A DNA stretch of 64,000 nucleotides, from the NCBI GenBank assembly GCA_023974075.1, contig CM043793.1, forward strand, positions 9,480,788 through 9,544,787, read 5' to 3'. Below the pieces are notes generated by a model. That model did no database searches and was not told where the DNA came from. It worked only from the letters and a program-made list of their open reading frames with translations. Made by a program: the position numbers and the translations under genes. This document shows, one piece after another, positions 46,298-61,305 of this stretch. The number at the start of each line of letters is the position of its first letter. The stretch's first letter is position 1. The DNA is from Chaenocephalus aceratus (Eukaryota; Chordata; Actinopteri; Perciformes; Channichthyidae).

Positions 46298-46507
46298 CTA
46301 ACACTCAGAGCTAACCTGTACTGTCGAGCACATGTCTTTAAATAGCAGGAAATAAAAAAAGGAACTCACCTTGTGGTAAACCCGCAAGAGAAAAATTATT
46401 TGAGCTCCATACTGTTTCAGAAATAATCCTTGATGTTGTTTAGAACAGGATGGTGTTTTATCACAGCAGAATTTAACTTTATCTCCGGTAGAATTCTGAT
46501 CAGGCAT
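46298..46507 (-). CDS. Short exon-like ORF in F3, unknown protein
   Basis: ATG at 46507 opens a 69-codon frame: MPDQNSTGDKVKFCCDKTPS, then GLFLKQYGAQIIFLLRVYHK, at which point CACAAG/GTGAGT (exon end 46370) is a near-consensus splice donor. F2 has the same region with in-frame damage (CATTATTTGTGAAACAGTAT). It could be the first exon of a gene of the autonomous family F element, or chance. No domain recognised. Confidence 0.3.
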   Translation of the reverse strand: MPDQNSTGDKVKFCCDKTPSCSKQHQGLFLKQYGAQIIFLLRVYHKVSSFFYFLLFKDMCSTVQVSSEC

Positions 46508-46652
46508 TAGCTCCGCCTCCTCTTTTTTTTTTTTTCAAGCTAAGGACCCAAAATCCGCTTCTCTAACAGCTGGAATAGAGGGATATGAGGGATGTCAAAA
46601 ATGCTTGATCTGTTTGTATTTTAAGAAAAACAGATCATAGACATGTTTTTAT

Positions 46653-47615
<963 letters not shown>

Positions 47616-47654
47616 GTTTTTATATATCTGAGACCCATAATATATGCCTAAACA

Positions 47655-48170
47655 TATTTATTCATTTATGTAATTGTTTATTTGGCAGGGACAATGCACA
47701 GTGATGGTCACTTAAAACATAAAAATGTATCAAGCGTAACAGTGCCAGATTTAGCTTTAAGCTAATTTCCATCCGCAGTCCCTCACATAAAACATTTAAG
47801 AAAATTACATTTTACAAACATAGCAAAAACAAAATACATGATATGCAAAAAGAGCAAGAGCAGCACACACAAGTATTTACCACATGGCAGTACAATATAG
47901 CAGCAATGACATATAAAGTGCAAGAGAAGATACAAAAGCTACATAAAGTGCAAGAGGAGATACCCCTGTATTCAAGTGCATTTGGCGGTGATTGCACGTC
48001 TGTTTGTTTCTCAACCATTCGTTGAGTTGACCTTTAAAGCTATTGAGAGTGGGACAATCCCGTAACTTAGTTGGGAGGCTATTCCAGAATGAGCTGTCTT
48101 TAATGGAGAGGACATTTTGTCCAAAAGTGGTCTGTATATGGTGGACTTCACAGTCTCCTCTGGTTAATTA
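47655..48170 (-). mobile_element. LINE C-terminus and 3' UTR
   Basis: Minus strand from about 48152: HHIQTTFGQNVLSIKDSSFW, NSLPTKLRDCPTLNSFKGQL, NEWLRNKQTCNH. A T-F-G-Q-N...F-W-N-S-L-P...F-K-x-x-L-x-x-W-L pattern is the C-terminus of CR1/L2/Rex1-related LINEs. The 3' part is AT-rich and ends GTGCATTGTCCCTGCCAAAT near 47680. 5'-truncated. Confidence 0.7.
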
Positions 48171-48299
48171 ATAAACAGAAACAGGGGTCATTTCAAATTG
48201 GATTAAAACAAACCCAATGTCAACCAGTTTAAAAATAGCAACTCTCAATCATCTTTATTCTGTCAATACAATGATATTGGCCTCAATGTGAAACGATAA
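48171..48299. other. Unannotated spacer
   Basis: Nothing recognised. Confidence 0.4.
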
Positions 48300-49053
48300 C
48301 GGGTCCCAAGGTGGGTAGATCTGCGGACGGAACGCTCTGAGGGGCCAAACGGCTCCATGTGTATGACCTATACGCCATAGACCCACCTCTCCCCACCTCT
48401 CCTGCTCACCCCCGCGTCACCGCTGATGTGTTTCGCCAACAACAACAACAACAACAGTGTTCCGAGTGTTTCGAGCCAGGTTCTGGTATCTCGCAGGACA
48501 GTGCACCCAGTAGGAGCCTCCAGCAGACCCCCCCGCACGGTTCCCTCGTCCCTTGGAAGAGGCGGAGAGGTGGGTGTTTTTCATCTGCTGGTGGACTACC
48601 GGGGAGAACGTCCTGCTCGGGAGCCAGGCTCAGAGTCAGTGGCAGTGCCTTTTACAGCAGGAAGCACACGCTCGCCTCGGGGAGGGAGACAAAGAGAAAC
48701 AGACCTCTGCTGCTCACCCCCACGTCAAATATACAGCTCCTCTACCACAACCATCAGCAACAAGTGGACATGGAGAACTACATGAACTACATGTTGCTAA
48801 ATCCACTGCGGCGAATAAACAGAAGGCAACCATAGCAACCATAGCAACCATCCTCGAGAGGTCTTATTCGCTGCTTTTGGTGTATTTTATGGCGGAAGTA
48901 CAGCGCCACTTACAGGCCCGGCATATGTACTACAGCGTCTCCAGCGGTCTCTTGTGGACGGACACGTTTATTGAGCCGATTCCGTGTGGACAGAAGACTT
49001 TTTTGATATCGAATTCTGTTCGTTTTGGTTTTTGTCTCCGTGTAAACTGAGCC
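48300..49053. mobile_element. GC-rich block ending in a TAA-flanked transposon terminus
   Basis: Right end, reverse complemented, reads TTA then GGCTCAGTTTACACGGAGAC, resembling PIF/Harbinger-like MITE ends; TAA at 49054-49056. It contains an (AAC)n run at 48436-48454 and a CATAGCAAC tandem near 48835. Overlapping ORFs of 119-165 codons in three frames reflect GC richness and show no domain. No left terminus identified. Confidence 0.4.
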
Positions 49054-49362
49054 TAAGAATAGAAGAAGCTGCTCTGTATGTTCCCTCTCAGGGAATGTGA
49101 AGTAATTTGTGAATGTTCACTTGGGAGCGGTGGTTCCTCCTCAAATGAATGGGTCAAAGTAACCTTTAAACCACTTTTATTTTCAAACGTTCCCTAACAC
49201 CAAATGTCAACACCGTACAGATGTCCCTCACTGAGTGTTTCCACTGAAAAGTATTGGGCTAAAAAATGAGCCAATATCTTCTACTGCGTGCTGTTATCAT
49301 TTGGAATTCCTGCCGAAAACCATAACACCCTCAGATTTCACTTTGCCCTTGATGCACATGCT
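49054..49362. other. Unannotated sequence
   Basis: Nothing recognised. Confidence 0.4.
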
Positions 49363-49367
49363 CAAAG

Positions 49368-49836
49368 TGTTACAATTCGGGAAAGGATAGGACCCAAAAT
49401 GCAGACTACAAAAAGATAAAGGTCTATAAACAAAAGTGAGCTTTATTTAAAAAAACGCCGATCAACAAAAAACATGGCAAGGATAATCCATAGGTAACAC
49501 GAGGAAGATAACATACCCAATAAACGATCGTGACCAACATGAAGGGAGACAGGAAACACAAACAATGAACCGACAGGGGAACACAGGAAGAGACAAGACT
49601 ACATACAGGGAGGGGTAATCACGAGACGAGAAACAGCCGGGCAGGGGAGGCAGAAACACAAGGGCAACAGGTGAACACAATCAGACAATTAGACACACCA
49701 GGGAAACTAATGACAGGGAGGAAGACAAGACAAGAAACAAGGAGGAAAACATGAAACAGGGAGAACAGAACAGCAAAATAAACCCAAACCTAGACATACA
49801 AAACTAAAACCGTGACATAACACCAAGATCGTGACA
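49368..49836 (-). mobile_element. Solo LTR, 469 bp, with 5-bp TSD
   Basis: CAAAG duplicated at 49363-49367 and 49837-49841 around a segment starting TGTTAC and ending GTGACA. On the minus strand it has TTAAATAAAGCTCACTTTTG, giving the AATAAA signal near its 3' end, and pyrimidine-rich U3-like sequence. No internal gag/pol in either flank, so this is a solo LTR. Ty3/Gypsy origin is likely but not proven. Confidence 0.85.
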
Positions 49837-49841
49837 CAAAG

Positions 49842-51590
49842 GTTGTCATAGGTTACGTTCAGAGCTGAAATGTGTTTGAGCTTTTCCTGTGGGTTTAAAT
49901 TCTGAGGACAGTAGACTCCTTTGAGACCCCTCTAGCGTGATTTCCTGCAGGATATCATATTTTCTTACCACTCCATTTAAATGAACCCCAGGACGCTGCC
50001 TCGAAGGATGATCTGTGGAATAACACTCAATCACTCACAGCCTTTGGACAATTATATTTCGTGAAACAGAGCTGCTTTCCATTTCTCCAAGGAGTCATTT
50101 CCCTTCCTCCCTCCTGCTCTGAAATGCAAATGCTGCTGGCTCCTCATGTTTGAACCGCAGCTATCAGAGGTCTCATCTGGGTGAAATGAAAATAAGCTGC
50201 AAAAAAAAGCGCGAGTGAGACCTCTGTTTCTAAAAGCTGTTAATGTACAGAGAAATGTACATTTCTTACCCCTTTATAATTGCAGATTATATTCTCTACT
50301 ATTTACTTACCTCATGACACATGATTTTTTCTACTGTTTTAATAATCTTACTAGACGTGGAAAACATGTAATCTTTTCTCCTACGTAATACAATATTATA
50401 CTGTTGTTATTATAATAACATGGGCTGGGGCATTCTGACTATAGGTTGACTATAAGCAGTATATTAGAAGTGGAGGTAGTCGCCATATCAACCATCGGTT
50501 TGTTGACTACTATTTTGTATAACCTTCTGCTGTTGCAATCTTGTTTTATTACCAGAAGGCAACCGAATATATTCAACAAGGACATTTGAAGAGACAAAAG
50601 TGTTAACATAACCTTTCATGAATTGAAAGGAAACAACACTGTTGGAGCAACCTTTCATTCAAAATGTAGCCTCGCCCTAAAGCATACCCTGCTGTTGATT
50701 GACTGTAGTATGTTTCCTCTAAATTGTACCATCATTTACAAAATCATGTGCTATTGAAGAATTGAAACTAGACTCATAAGGAAAATGTTTACTGAGTTAA
50801 TAAAAATGTGAGAAATAGTCATATAGACTTCTATAACATCTTATATTTTTGCCGGCTATTGAGAGTAAACACGACTACAGCATTTCCCTTTCAGAACCTT
50901 GGGGGTTGAAATGTTACTTTTGAATCCGGTATCGAGCAAAGCACTGCAAGCGTCGAATAGATAAATGTATAGAGAACTACTTCTGGGACATCTTGCCAGA
51001 TTACCAAACAGCTGCTTATTTTTGAATCTCTGCATCAGAGGGGGCGGAGTTGCCATGACCCAAAGGCTTAAATTGGTTTTTCAGAAATGTGTGAATTTAA
51101 CTTTTAATTGGTGAGCATTATACATCTTTTAGTGGTGATATATAGCCCTATTTTGGATCTCCAGCACATCTTATTGTTCATATTCTCTGGTTTACATGTA
51201 CTGTTTGTTGATGTTGGTCCCTTAGGGATCAGATCTTACATTGTGGAAAACATCAGTCAATTACCTTATAATATTTGAAGTTTTGGCTTTTGAAGTACCC
51301 AAGGAACAAGCAGAGAATTCAAAAGAGAATGTTAAATGCTTGAATTAAATGAGAAAAAAAACAACTTCTCAAGGTACTCAGTTAGCTTAGCATGGCAATG
51401 TATTTTAATGATTCATTATTGCATGGTTTTAAGTGTGTGTGTGTTTTATACCTTTTTATTGTGTGATTTTACTCTGAAATGTGTTTGCCTTTTGAACTTC
51501 CTGCTGCATGCTTTTATTTTTGAAATGTTTGGATTGGCCTTGCCATGCTGATTGACAATGAGTGACCACACCTGGAGCCAATTTGCACCA
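49842..51590. other. Unannotated sequence
   Basis: 1.7 kb without a recognisable gene or repeat terminus. Confidence 0.45.
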
Positions 51591-51665
51591 ACAGCCCCGC
51601 CTATAAATGGAAGGAGAAGACGGAGACGGAGACTCGGACTGAGACTTGGAGAAACTGAAGGAGAC

Positions 51666-51725
<60 letters not shown>

Positions 51726-52140
51726 GGCAGGGGCAGGGGCAGGGGCAGGGGCAGGGGCAGGGGCAGGAGCAGGAGCAGGAGCAGGAGCAGGGGCAGGGGC
51801 AGGGGCAGGGGCAGGAGCAGGAGCAGGAGCAGGGGCAGGAGCAGGGGCAGGGGCAGGGGCAGGGCAGAACGCAGCAGGAGCAGAACGCAGCAGAGGCACA
51901 CACAACCAAGAGATTAAGAGACCACGGCAGTCCAAGAGAGGGTCGACGGAGCACCTTTGCAGCCCTGGAAAGACTCTGGTTTTGAGAAAAGACTTTTAAC
52001 ATTTTAATTCTTTGTATTGTTTTAATTGTATTTTGAAATAGATTTAGACTATCTTTTTACTGAGATTATATTTTAGACAGCTCTGATTTTAGTTTTCTTA
52101 GTAAAGTTTTTATGTACTGAATAAATTATTGTGTTTTAAA
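51591..52140 (+). other. Segment with TATA box, hexamer array and poly(A) signal
   Basis: CCCGCCTATAAATGGAAGG at 51596 looks like a TATA box. The hexamer array follows 60 bp later, then AGTAAAGTTTTTATGTACTG and GAATAAATTATTG (AATAAA near 52120). TATA to AATAAA over about 520 bp is what an LTR (U3-R-U5) would show, but I could not find paired TG...CA ends with a duplication. It could alternatively be a small transcription unit. No ATG-initiated ORF spans the array. Confidence 0.35.
51668..51867. repeat. GGAGCA/GGGGCA hexamer array in blocks
   Basis: About 33 hexamers in alternating homogeneous blocks: roughly nine GGAGCA, seven GGGGCA, four GGAGCA, four GGGGCA, then mixed. It encodes Gly-Ala, Arg-Ser/Gly or Pro-Ala/Pro-Cys repeats depending on frame and strand; none is a supported protein. 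Confidence 0.95.
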
Positions 52141-53205
52141 CTTAGTAGTTGGCTCCTTGATTACCCAGTTTTGCTCTCTACCTGATTTAAAAGAACCCTT
52201 TCCCTCTCCATAAATGATTACCCCTCCCCCTCCTTTACCCTGTTCTGACTTTCTCTTGTTTCATACACTGTATCATATGTGCTGCATGCATTGGCTAGAG
52301 TCAGAAAAGTGTACATTGGGCGTCCTTTTAGTTGTTTTACTCTTAAGCTGAGAGGTTGGTGGTCATTAAAAAGTGCAGCTGGTGGATTATTTATAGTTAA
52401 CAAAAAGTGGGCAGAGGAATGTTAACTTGACTGATTTGTTTATCTTGTTACTTTTTCACACTCACAATTCTTCCTGATCTAAAACAGTTTCTCACATTAT
52501 AGGCAAGCTGTTGTCTCTGTGCCCTCCTGCCTCACAGTTTTCGCTTTATTTCTTTAGTCCTCTGTCTTTTTTCACTGTTTATCCAGCATCTATTCAAAGG
52601 CAAAAATACTACCAGAGAGTCTGAGTCCATCTGGACCTGTTGTGGCATGCCATTTGGCACCCTGAACGCCGGCCAGCCCTGGGCTGCCATCTGTGCCATT
52701 CTTTTTCACAGAGGTACCGCTATGGGGCATCTCCAGTGGCACACAACCATCTCTCCATCCGTTCAACCGTCGTCGTCTCGTAAAAGGAAATGGCGATGGT
52801 CGGGGGAGAAAAAAGCCTGTTCTGACTCACTGGCTGCCCTTGCTGTTACATAAAGCCTCCAAATTATGTAATCTTGCCCAGTCTTCCATTTTCTTTGTGT
52901 GGGTGGCTCCATCTCTCCAGGCTGGGCAGTGTGATGAAAGGAGGTGTAGAGAGTACCCGTGTAGCACTGTTAGGCAGATTGGTGGGTGCTTATTTTTTTC
53001 GAGTTCCTCAGCTGTACCTGACAATGGCAACCTTAAGTCTTTGTGTGTCACTTCACTGAAGAGACAGAGCCTCTCCTCCAGATATAAAATCAGTGCCAGT
53101 GGGTGGTGAAGTGTTTGGGGTGAGCGCATACTGTATGTGAGAGAGAGACGGAGACAGACTTCACACTTTCTGAGAGATGGTGTGTTTGTTGGAATTTAAT
53201 TAGTT

Positions 53206-53207
<2 letters not shown>
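52141..53207. other. Unannotated sequence
   Basis: Between about 52620 and 53000 composition is more even, with ORFs up to 138 codons but no domain or splice support. Confidence 0.45.

Positions 53208-53267
<60 letters not shown>
53208..53267. repeat. (CA)n microsatellite, 30 units
   Basis: Perfect AC repeat. Confidence 0.97.
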
Positions 53268-53272
<5 letters not shown>

Positions 53273-53518
53273 TACACACAAACAGGAGACATGATCATGC
53301 TGAGAATCTCTGGTTCCAACTGCTCCCCCATTGTTTCCCTCTGTGCATCAACAGATTCGAAGACAAGGAAGGCTCCGCTGGGAGGACTCTGAGAGCTCTG
53401 ACATTTTTTGCAGTTTCCATCATGTCATTCATCAGTCCGGTGGATACAGTACAAACAACATAGGGCACCTACAGAGGAGATGTTTTGTCTTTCTCACCAT
53501 TGTCCCCATGTTTTCCCC
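53268..53518. other. Unannotated sequence
   Basis: Nothing recognised. Confidence 0.4.
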
Positions 53519-53522
53519 TTAA

Positions 53523-53921
53523 AGTGGCTCTATTGTGCTTTTTGGGGTGTTCCCTTCCCTCAAGTGGATTATTGAGGTTGTTTTGCATGTTAATAGTCTG
53601 CAAAGGCTACAATCCCAAAGTTACTTAATTACATCTCTATGTAAGACTTGCGCTTCTATAGCACTCCAACACATTGTACGTGATAGGCTAAGTGGCGGGA
53701 CCTTTCTAAAACATCTCTAAGCAGTTGACTTAACACAACAGAGCCGGCCAGCTAACCAATCAGAGCAGACTAGGCTCTGGTTTCAGACAGAGGGTGAAAA
53801 GAGGGGCTGCAGCACAGGCCGTATGAGAAAAATAAAGAGCTTTTTGAGCATTAAAGCATGGACACGTGTCAGACCAAATGGCACAAAATAAGTATATGAA
53901 GCTGAAAATGGGCATATGTCC
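53523..53921 (+). mobile_element. Family I TTAA MITE, copy I8, complete ends
   Basis: TTAA at 53519-53522 and 53922-53925. Left AGTGGCTCTATTGTGCTTTT, right AAAATGGGCATATGTCC. The core CCAATCAGAGCAGACTAGGC and the GGGTGAAAAGAGG phrase are present. It holds AATAAAGAGCTTTTTGAGCA, an AATAAA that recurs across copies. Confidence 0.9.
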
Positions 53922-53925
53922 TTAA

Positions 53926-55270
53926 TAAATAAATATTAAATTCTGGGCGACACTGTAGCATATAGCATCAGTTGCCACTTGTAGTGCACATGACGCATAG
54001 TATAGGCATGATAAATTCACCATTTGATAAAAATGTTGCTGATGTGTGAGGCTCTTAAATCAGAGCCAATTGATAGCTTCTTTCAGTCAAACAGTATAAT
54101 GTTACCTTTAAGGCAGTTTTGAAAAGAGGTATTTAGAAAAGGGCCTCTTCAGAGGTAATACTATTTATCAAGTCATTATATATGCACATTTTAACAGCCC
54201 AAGTGCTCCCAAAAGCTTTTATGAATACTGTATTTTTCTTTAGATATACTGTTTAAAGTTCTTTGATATTTAAAAGTCAAACTTTTAAAAACCTTCTCAT
54301 AAATACATGTATTGTTATATTGTATTGATCAACTGGGTAAAACATTTATTTTCACTCAGAGGTAAGAGAGCATGGTCGGCTTCATGAATGAGCCTTCATG
54401 CCTCTCATTCCATCTCAAAGAAAAATGCAGCCTTCAAAAACTCTCTCTGATGAACTGGATGACTTCAGAATCATTTAACAAGAAAATTGGAAAAGTCATT
54501 CTTCTAATACCTGGACTGACCTTCAGTGAACACTGACTGAAGCTCTGGGTAATGGAACAGAAGCAGTCCCATCATCTGTCATCTGCCAAAACACATTTTT
54601 CAAGAAAGAACTCCTCCCACTTAACTGCTTTCCCTTCAACACATCCATTTCCTCTTACTTCAGGTTTTTCCTTCTCACCATCTATTTTCCCGAAGAACAT
54701 TTAAGAGTAAATTGATGAAATATTAAGGTTCCATGTTCAAAAGTTGTTTGGATCAACAGTCCCCAATGTCATGCCAGGTTATCTGGCAGACCCATGATGA
54801 ATTATGTGCACGGCTCAGCCCAAGAACACTGGTCTAATACCAGGTGTGTAGTTCATAGCTGGCCCAAACATTGCTAAGCAATGTCCACCAGATCCGGCAA
54901 CGAAGGGCGGCTCGGTGCTCTCTTGCTATGGAAAGCAGTAGAAGCAGTTGCCCAGTGCATGGTGGGAGGGTTGCAACAAGTTGAAGGGAACGTGTATTTG
55001 CAAAAAGTTAGAAAGTCTCAACTTTATGCAAGTAAATCTGCAAGTCGCTCACTGAACTTTGACAAAGCTGTCAAACTAGACGATGTAGTTTATTACACAT
55101 GGTTATATTTATACTATAACACTTCTTTGTTAAGTTTGATCCAAAACACATTGTTTGACACTCAGGCAGGATTAATCTAACTCTGCTAGGGATTGCCTGT
55201 AATTCCGAATTTAGACACAAACTAAATATCTTATGGTACTCTTGGACCAAAATCCTGTATCCATCACACC
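53926..55270. other. Unannotated sequence
   Basis: 1.3 kb without supported features. Confidence 0.45.
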
Positions 55271-55273
55271 TTA

Positions 55274-55560
55274 GCCGCTTTCACACCAAGTACTTTGCCG
55301 TGCTTAGTTCCCAGCACTTAGTGCCAGCACTTAGTACCCCATGGAACTAAGTACAGATCGCGTTCACACCGGAATCTGTTCCCTGTGGGAAGATTACACA
55401 AATGAAGCCGCTGACGTCAATTCTTCTTCTGCTTTGGGTTTACTGGCAGGCCGCAAACCACTTCACGGCGTATACTGCTACCCGAAGTCCCCGGCCGGAA
55501 GTCCCCGGAGTTGGGGACTGGCTCAGTAGCTGGAGTCCCAGCAGCTTGAATATCACCTCA
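55274..55560 (+). mobile_element. TTA-flanked MITE left end (GCCGCTTTCACACC)
   Basis: TTA at 55271-55273 then GCCGCTTTCACACCAAGTAC, with a tandem of CAGCACTTAGTNCC at 55312-55335. Resembles PIF/Harbinger-like termini (...TTCACACC). The other end was not found. Confidence 0.45.
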
Positions 55561-55859
55561 AAGAACTCAACCACCAAAACCAAACCAAAATCTAAAACCA
55601 ATATTGTAGCCATATATGGGTCAGCCAGAGCCTTTTCCTTAGCTTGATGATCAATTTACGATACACTGTATTGTCAGCGTAAGGACATTTGTTCTGGTAC
55701 ATTAGTCATGTGTTAATAAGTTATTGTCGAAGGTTAGCTGTGGAGCCTTGTCACAGTTTGCACAGACGCATCCTGTATACACACACAGACCCGATGACCA
55801 CGGCGACCTATAGCACAACCCTCAGGCCAATATTTAAACTATACATTACATTTGATGTT
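55561..55859. other. Unannotated sequence
   Basis: Nothing recognised. Confidence 0.4.
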
Positions 55860-56400
55860 TGAGAAGCTTGATGGACATAGGCAGGAATGAGTGTTTGTAA
55901 CGGTTTAGCATGCTTTGGGAGACCTTTCATCTTCTACCAGTAGGTACAAGCTGGAGCTCTTGGTGAAGGAAGTGGGTGGGAACAGACATATTTTGTTGTG
56001 CCTGTCTTAGGATGGACTGCTTATAGATGTTTTGGAGAGATGGATGTTTTTTAATCCCCATCATTTCCATTTTCTATTTAATAGCAGTCTGTACCTACCA
56101 GGTGAGTGCTCTTTGATCTCAGCTGCACTGTCAGGTTACCAAGCTGTGATGCCATATCTGATGATGCTCTCTAACACAGCATGATAAAATAAAAGCATAC
56201 ACTTCTGCTTAAGTCCGATGGCCCTAAGTTTAAGCTAAATATATATCCGCTGTTGACTGTCAACATGGACCCTCCAGCTTAGTGCACTATCATGTGAACT
56301 CCCAGGTACCATCTCCACAATCTTCTCAACATTTTGCACTAGATGGTCAACGTCACACCATTGCACAAATCTCAAAAAGTAGTAAGCTTATAGGCCGCTT
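55860..56400 (-). mobile_element. LINE ORF2 C-terminal remnant
   Basis: Minus strand reads KCMLLFYHAVLESIIRYGIT, then (after a 1-base shift) NLTVQLRSK, HPSLQNIYKQSILRQAQQNM, a VPTGRR block with a stop, and MLNRYKHSFLPMSIKLLKH. This matches the post-RT region of a common fish LINE (L-E-S-I-I-x-Y-G-I-x-x-W..., S-G-R-R-Y-R, L-N-R-x-K-x-S-F-x-P-x-S-I). Multiple lesions. Confidence 0.8.
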
Positions 56401-58705
<2,305 letters not shown>

Positions 58706-58765
58706 AAAATAATAATAATACATTTTATTATATAGCGCTTTTCACAACTCAAAGACGCTTAATAG
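58706..58765 (-). mobile_element. Extreme 3' end of an L2-type LINE
   Basis: (AAT)n at 58710-58721 followed by TTATTATATAGCGCTTTTCA and ACTCAAAGACGCTT; in reverse this is the L2 terminus AAGCGTCTTTGAG..AAGCGCTATATAA. About 60 bp long. Confidence 0.75.
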
Positions 58766-59528
58766 ATAAATAGAGATGTCATGTGAGATGTCACAAAATA
58801 AACATATATATTTGAAATGTGTTGAAGACAGGCTTATTTACCTGACCCAAGGATATGTAGTTATTGGCAAAGTATCAACTTTAACAGTTAGAGAATAAAC
58901 TAAATACCTAAACCCCTCATTTTTACTGAGTTTATAGCCCAAGAAGTCTATTTCCCGCTCCATCTCCCTCTGCCCTCTTCCACAAACACAATCTGGGCTG
59001 ATCTGTACAAATGAGTGTGTCTGGGTGGGATAGACATTGTTTATGACAGTTCACAGGGACAGTCTGGGCACTTTGTGAGTCCAGACGGGGGTGAGGACAG
59101 CTGGAGAAACGCACACAGGCCAGCTTGGAAACAGATTTGCTTTTACAGATTATTACTCTTTCCCCCATTTATTTTTAATCATGCAGTTTCTACATCTCTC
59201 TTCAGGCTAGTATAATGAAAATCAATGTGGCTGTCATAGGTCTCAATAGAGACAGAAAATATAATATTTGGGGGATTTAAATGTCCGCATAGGGCAGTGG
59301 AGAAAGAATTATAAAGTCAAATATCCACACAGTCTGAAACACTTATCCCTCTGGCTGACAGTACATTGTGTCAGAAGTCACATACAGCCTCTGACATAAC
59401 ACAGGCTTTGCTAAAGTATCAGCTTTCTCTCTGTAAGCCATGTAGTTGCTTTAAAGCCAAAGGGAATTGATCGAACTGTAATTTCTGAGTCACTGTTTTA
59501 TATCAAATGAGCAAAATAATATGTTTTG
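58766..59528. other. Unannotated sequence
   Basis: Nothing recognised. Confidence 0.45.
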
Positions 59529-59745
59529 AGTCGGAATCTACAGCGGCCAACAGGTGCAAACGTGCTTCAACAGCCCAACACATTTCCATTATGAGAAAGG
59601 AGCTGCAACGACCGATACGATGCAAATATAAAAACAGAAATGGTCAAAAACACATGCAAATTAAGAAACATCTTCACCATCTTGATGAAACATGCACAGC
59701 TTTTACTAAAAGCGCTGCATAAACGAGACCCTGCAATTACAAAAC
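59529..59745 (+). repeat. Dispersed repeat J, copy 2
   Basis: CAACAGGTGCAAACGTGCTT, CAACAGCCCAACACATTTCC, AAAAACACATGCAAAT shared with 34838-35040. It runs directly into the fold-back arms. Confidence 0.65.
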
Positions 59746-60049
59746 CGCTGCAAGAAGCTCAAAACACAACGGAAACGGGGACACTAAAAAGTGACGCACG
59801 CAGCTGGGACCGGAACACTTGTTGGCGTTTGCAGCTAGCTAACCTCGATAACCTAGTCATATCACAAGGAATCATCCGATCCCATTGTTAAAATAATCAG
59901 ATAAAACATTCATTAATAGATAACTTTCCAACAACAATGACAGTTGGCCAACTTTAAAATCCTGAATGCTAACAAGCGCTCCGGTCCCAGCTGTGTGCAT
60001 CACTTTTTAGTGTCCCTTGGTTTTCGTTGTGTTTTGAGCTTCTTGCAGC
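59746..60049. repeat. Fold-back repeat with ~68-bp arms
   Basis: Left arm 59746-59812 (GCTGCAAGAAGCTCAAAACA ... CACTAAAAAGTGACGCACGC ... CAGCTGGGACCGG) is matched by the reverse complement of 59981-60049 with a few differences. The loop is about 168 bp. No target duplication located. Confidence 0.85.
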
Positions 60050-61302
60050 TTTTCATATTGCATCCCTTTCTGAAGCTGCGGCACGTTTTTCCAAATGAAA
60101 ACCAATTTGCAATCGAAAAATGCAACTTGAGATAAAACAATCCTGGTAATTCCATGTTACGACTCTACATCATTAGTGTACACCGACAGTACAATAGATA
60201 GCAAAAAGAGTAAAATAACAGAACCAACTGACGTTCCTTTGGGTTTAGTACAACCATGAGCTGTCATCCAATCAAGCCTGACAGTTAACGCACTCCAGTG
60301 GTCAAATTTGCAGAGATAAAACAAGTTCTACATTTCCTTGCCATATCCTTATCATTAGTGGAGCATTAGCGGAGAGTTCTACTTCAATGATTTGTTTACT
60401 ATTTTAAACTATGTCCACTCAGGTGTTTATTTGAGCTAGTCCTTGCCCTTCTAACACGCTAATGTCTGTACAAAGAAGAAAAAAGCCAGAGGGGAGTAAT
60501 TGAGAGCAGTAAAAGTCTGTTTGTTGTAAGCGTTATTTAACCAAACACCCTGACAGTCTGAGATAGATTTGCTCTGCTCTGCTCTGATCTAAGACGGCAC
60601 TTGAAAATGGAGAAACATGGGGAGAGCAATCAGATTTAACCCAATGATCCGGAGAGATAAAGCCCCGTTTGTACATCGGTTTAGTCTGATTAACACCAAA
60701 CACCCCAAAATCCAGATGCTTTGGTGAAATTGCTTTGAAGAGACTGCAAACTGAGATTTTACTATAAATAAACAGTGAACAAAGCTTTAGTAGTTTTATG
60801 TTAGTCACACCATTTCAGCCCAAATATATATGAATGGCCAATATATATTTTAATTTCCTCCTTACAACATATTTCTGCTCAATTTACAGTGTTAGGTGAC
60901 ACATCCAGACGTAAGACTTATTTTTGTGCATTTTAATAATGCGTCACAGAAAGGTCAGTGGTTTTTATAATGGGTTGAGACCCCCCAGAATATTCGCTTG
61001 GGGTTATAGGATGATTTGTTGACTTTAAATTATACATATACAATTTTTTAAACATTCAAATAAATGTTTATGTTGTCGAAATGTATTGCATTAGGGCCTC
61101 CTTCCTGGAATGATTGAGTAAAACTGCCTCAAAGAGCAAGATAAAAATCATCACACTTACTGTTTATCGTTCAGCTTGTTAATGTTGGCAAGGTTTTCAA
61201 AGGATGCCATATTGCAAAAGTTGATAACTGGTTTTACTCAATGCTTCATGTTTGCCTTCAGTTAACTTCATCAGTCTTCGATCTGCTCGACTGTCTGTCC
61301 TC
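60050..61302. other. Unannotated sequence
   Basis: No gene or repeat terminus recognised. Confidence 0.45.
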
Positions 61303-61305
61303 TTA

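Noticed and set aside
48359..49050. Overlapping 119-165 codon ORFs in a GC-rich block as a host gene
   Set aside because: Three frames are open at once, which reflects GC content; the block ends in a transposon-like terminus and no domain is visible.
51446..52002. ORFs of 117-159 codons with Pro-Ala, Gly-Ala, Arg-Ser/Gly or Pro-Cys repeats
   Set aside because: Open in several frames on both strands because of the hexamer array; the best frame lacks an ATG upstream of the repeat.
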